From contig NW_026732268.1 in the NCBI RefSeq assembly GCF_028476545.1, forward strand, positions 1 to 64,000: 64,000 bases of DNA. The letters are read 5' to 3'. Shown here piece by piece: positions 54,607 to 64,000 of this stretch. Source of the DNA: Physella acuta. Taxonomy: Eukaryota; Mollusca; Gastropoda; Physidae. The position numbers and the translations under genes are program-made. The notes below the pieces were generated by a model that was not told the DNA's origin, made no database searches, and saw only the letters and a list, made by a program, of their open reading frames with translations. Position 1 is the stretch's first letter. Every line of letters begins with the position of its first letter.

Positions 54607-55123
54607 ATCCTGTTGATTTGTGTCACTTTAGCGAATGGCGCAATCTGCATCATTGTTTCAGGGTGCTGACGTTCTGGGTTATCCTGTGAGCATTATGGCG
54701 CCTATGTTAGTTTTAAGGATCCGGGGGCCTCTGTGTTAGTATAAAATAATGAGGCATCCAATTAAGTCAAATTTGACGTCAGACGGTCAGACGAAGCACG
54801 ACAGACAGTGAAAGGAAGTTTAATAAAAGCTTGTAAAAAATAATAAAAATTAATAGGGCCTATAGAATAAACCGGGAGTTTTTAAAATTCAAAATTTTAA
54901 TTGACGTCTTAAATGGTTGATCCCCTTCGACTGAATAAAAATGATCTCTGCTTAAATATTAGACCTCTCAGTACACGCTTTTATAAAATCGTCACTGACA
55001 AGTATCGTTGAAATCCGATTATTAGCTACTTTGCATTACGATACGGAAACTGTTCATCATCACAGCACGTTAACACTTTCTCTTCACTGACTGGGTCTAA
55101 ATATCCAAAGAGCACTAACTAGA

Positions 55124-63474
<8,351 letters not shown>

Positions 63475-63704
63475 GTACAATTTTTATATATCAACTAGCT
63501 GCCAGATTTTGAATTAATATCATCCAGGTTAGTGTCAAGAGAAACCAATCACAGCTATTACAGAATTTTTGCTACACGTTGAAATGCATAAACTCATTTG
63601 CTACTAATGCAACACGATGCAACTGTCATTACTCCCTTATTTCTGTCATCATTATCGTGCAAAAAAGTGTTTCTGCACTCTTCATGCTCACTAAATCTGT
63701 ATAT

Positions 63705-63905
63705 ATAATTCTCTTCTTCAAAGTACAAGAAAGTCTTGTAATCTCGACGTTTTACAGCTCCCAGAGTCGGAAAACATAGTTTTGCAATCTTGTCAGTACG
63801 TCTGTGTGTGTGTATCTGTGTCTGTAAACACGATAACTTGAGTACCGTTATAGCTAGGTTGATGAAATTTCATATATATGTATTATATTAAAATAGTAGA
63901 TCCGT
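63705..63905 (+). repeat. Dispersed repeat Y, copy 2 (PDAP1 intron 4)
   Basis: Second copy of the repeat at 53600-53810, in the same orientation. About 200 bp with a short TG microsatellite inside. Confidence 0.7.
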
Positions 63906-64000
63906 ATCAACTTTTGAGCGATTTCCGATAACCTGAAGTGGAACTTTTTCTACTTTGGAGGTGGATGTGGAAAATGAGAGTGTGGATAATCATCCTTCAA

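Overview
The window is eukaryotic and looks like an invertebrate, most likely a mollusc (inference). It has two intron-rich animal genes, TTAGGG-type tracts, many short non-autonomous DNA transposons, Ty3/Gypsy fossils, a tRNA-derived SINE, and about twenty poly-G/poly-C runs of 10 or more bases. Most of the sequence is repeats. No bacterial-type operon, CRISPR array, rRNA or tRNA gene was seen.

Host genes. (1) A complete macroH2A gene (histone H2A fold, basic linker, macro domain) lies on the minus strand from 41008 to 24365. Nine coding exons could be placed. Eight of them join, with matching phases and GT/AG sites, into one 365-codon protein. The ninth is a second, homologous version of exon 7. 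Exons 7a (26407-26581) and 7b (26129-26303) are both 175 bp, have the same phases, are open and lie 103 bp apart, so they look like mutually exclusive alternatives. They differ at the macro-domain phosphate loop (SISSG versus SLGSG). (2) The first four exons of a PDAP1 (28 kDa heat- and acid-stable phosphoprotein) orthologue run on the plus strand from 55124 to 63474, and the gene leaves the window on the right.

Layout. 1-4907: a Ty3/Gypsy fossil on the minus strand, joined in tandem through a shared LTR to a gag-less relative. 5661-8530: SINE, a diverged tandem repeat and a solo LTR in a TA microsatellite. 8763-8958: hAT MITE. 10844-15243: a composite of two Gypsy pieces in opposite orientation. 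18690-23590: about 85 copies of a 57-bp satellite with higher-order blocks. 24365-41008: macroH2A, whose introns hold six minisatellites, a triple nest of mobile elements, a Ginger/KRBA2-like DNA transposon and piggyBac-like motifs. 41600-48079: a large foldback element that received a young Gypsy insertion and a hAT-like MITE. 48670-54260: TCTA repeats, inverted repeats, a piggyBac-like element and tandem units with long hairpins. 55124-63474: PDAP1, with a 3.7-kb foldback element in intron 1.

Most notable pattern. Two of the macroH2A minisatellites are built from the gene's own splice junctions. The intron 5 array (29480-30727) repeats the end of exon 5 with its 5' splice donor in about 21-bp units. 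The 65-bp array at 26582-26760 repeats the exon 7a acceptor plus the first half of that exon. With the duplicated exon 7, this makes the macro-domain half of the gene a place where splice-site copy number has been amplified.
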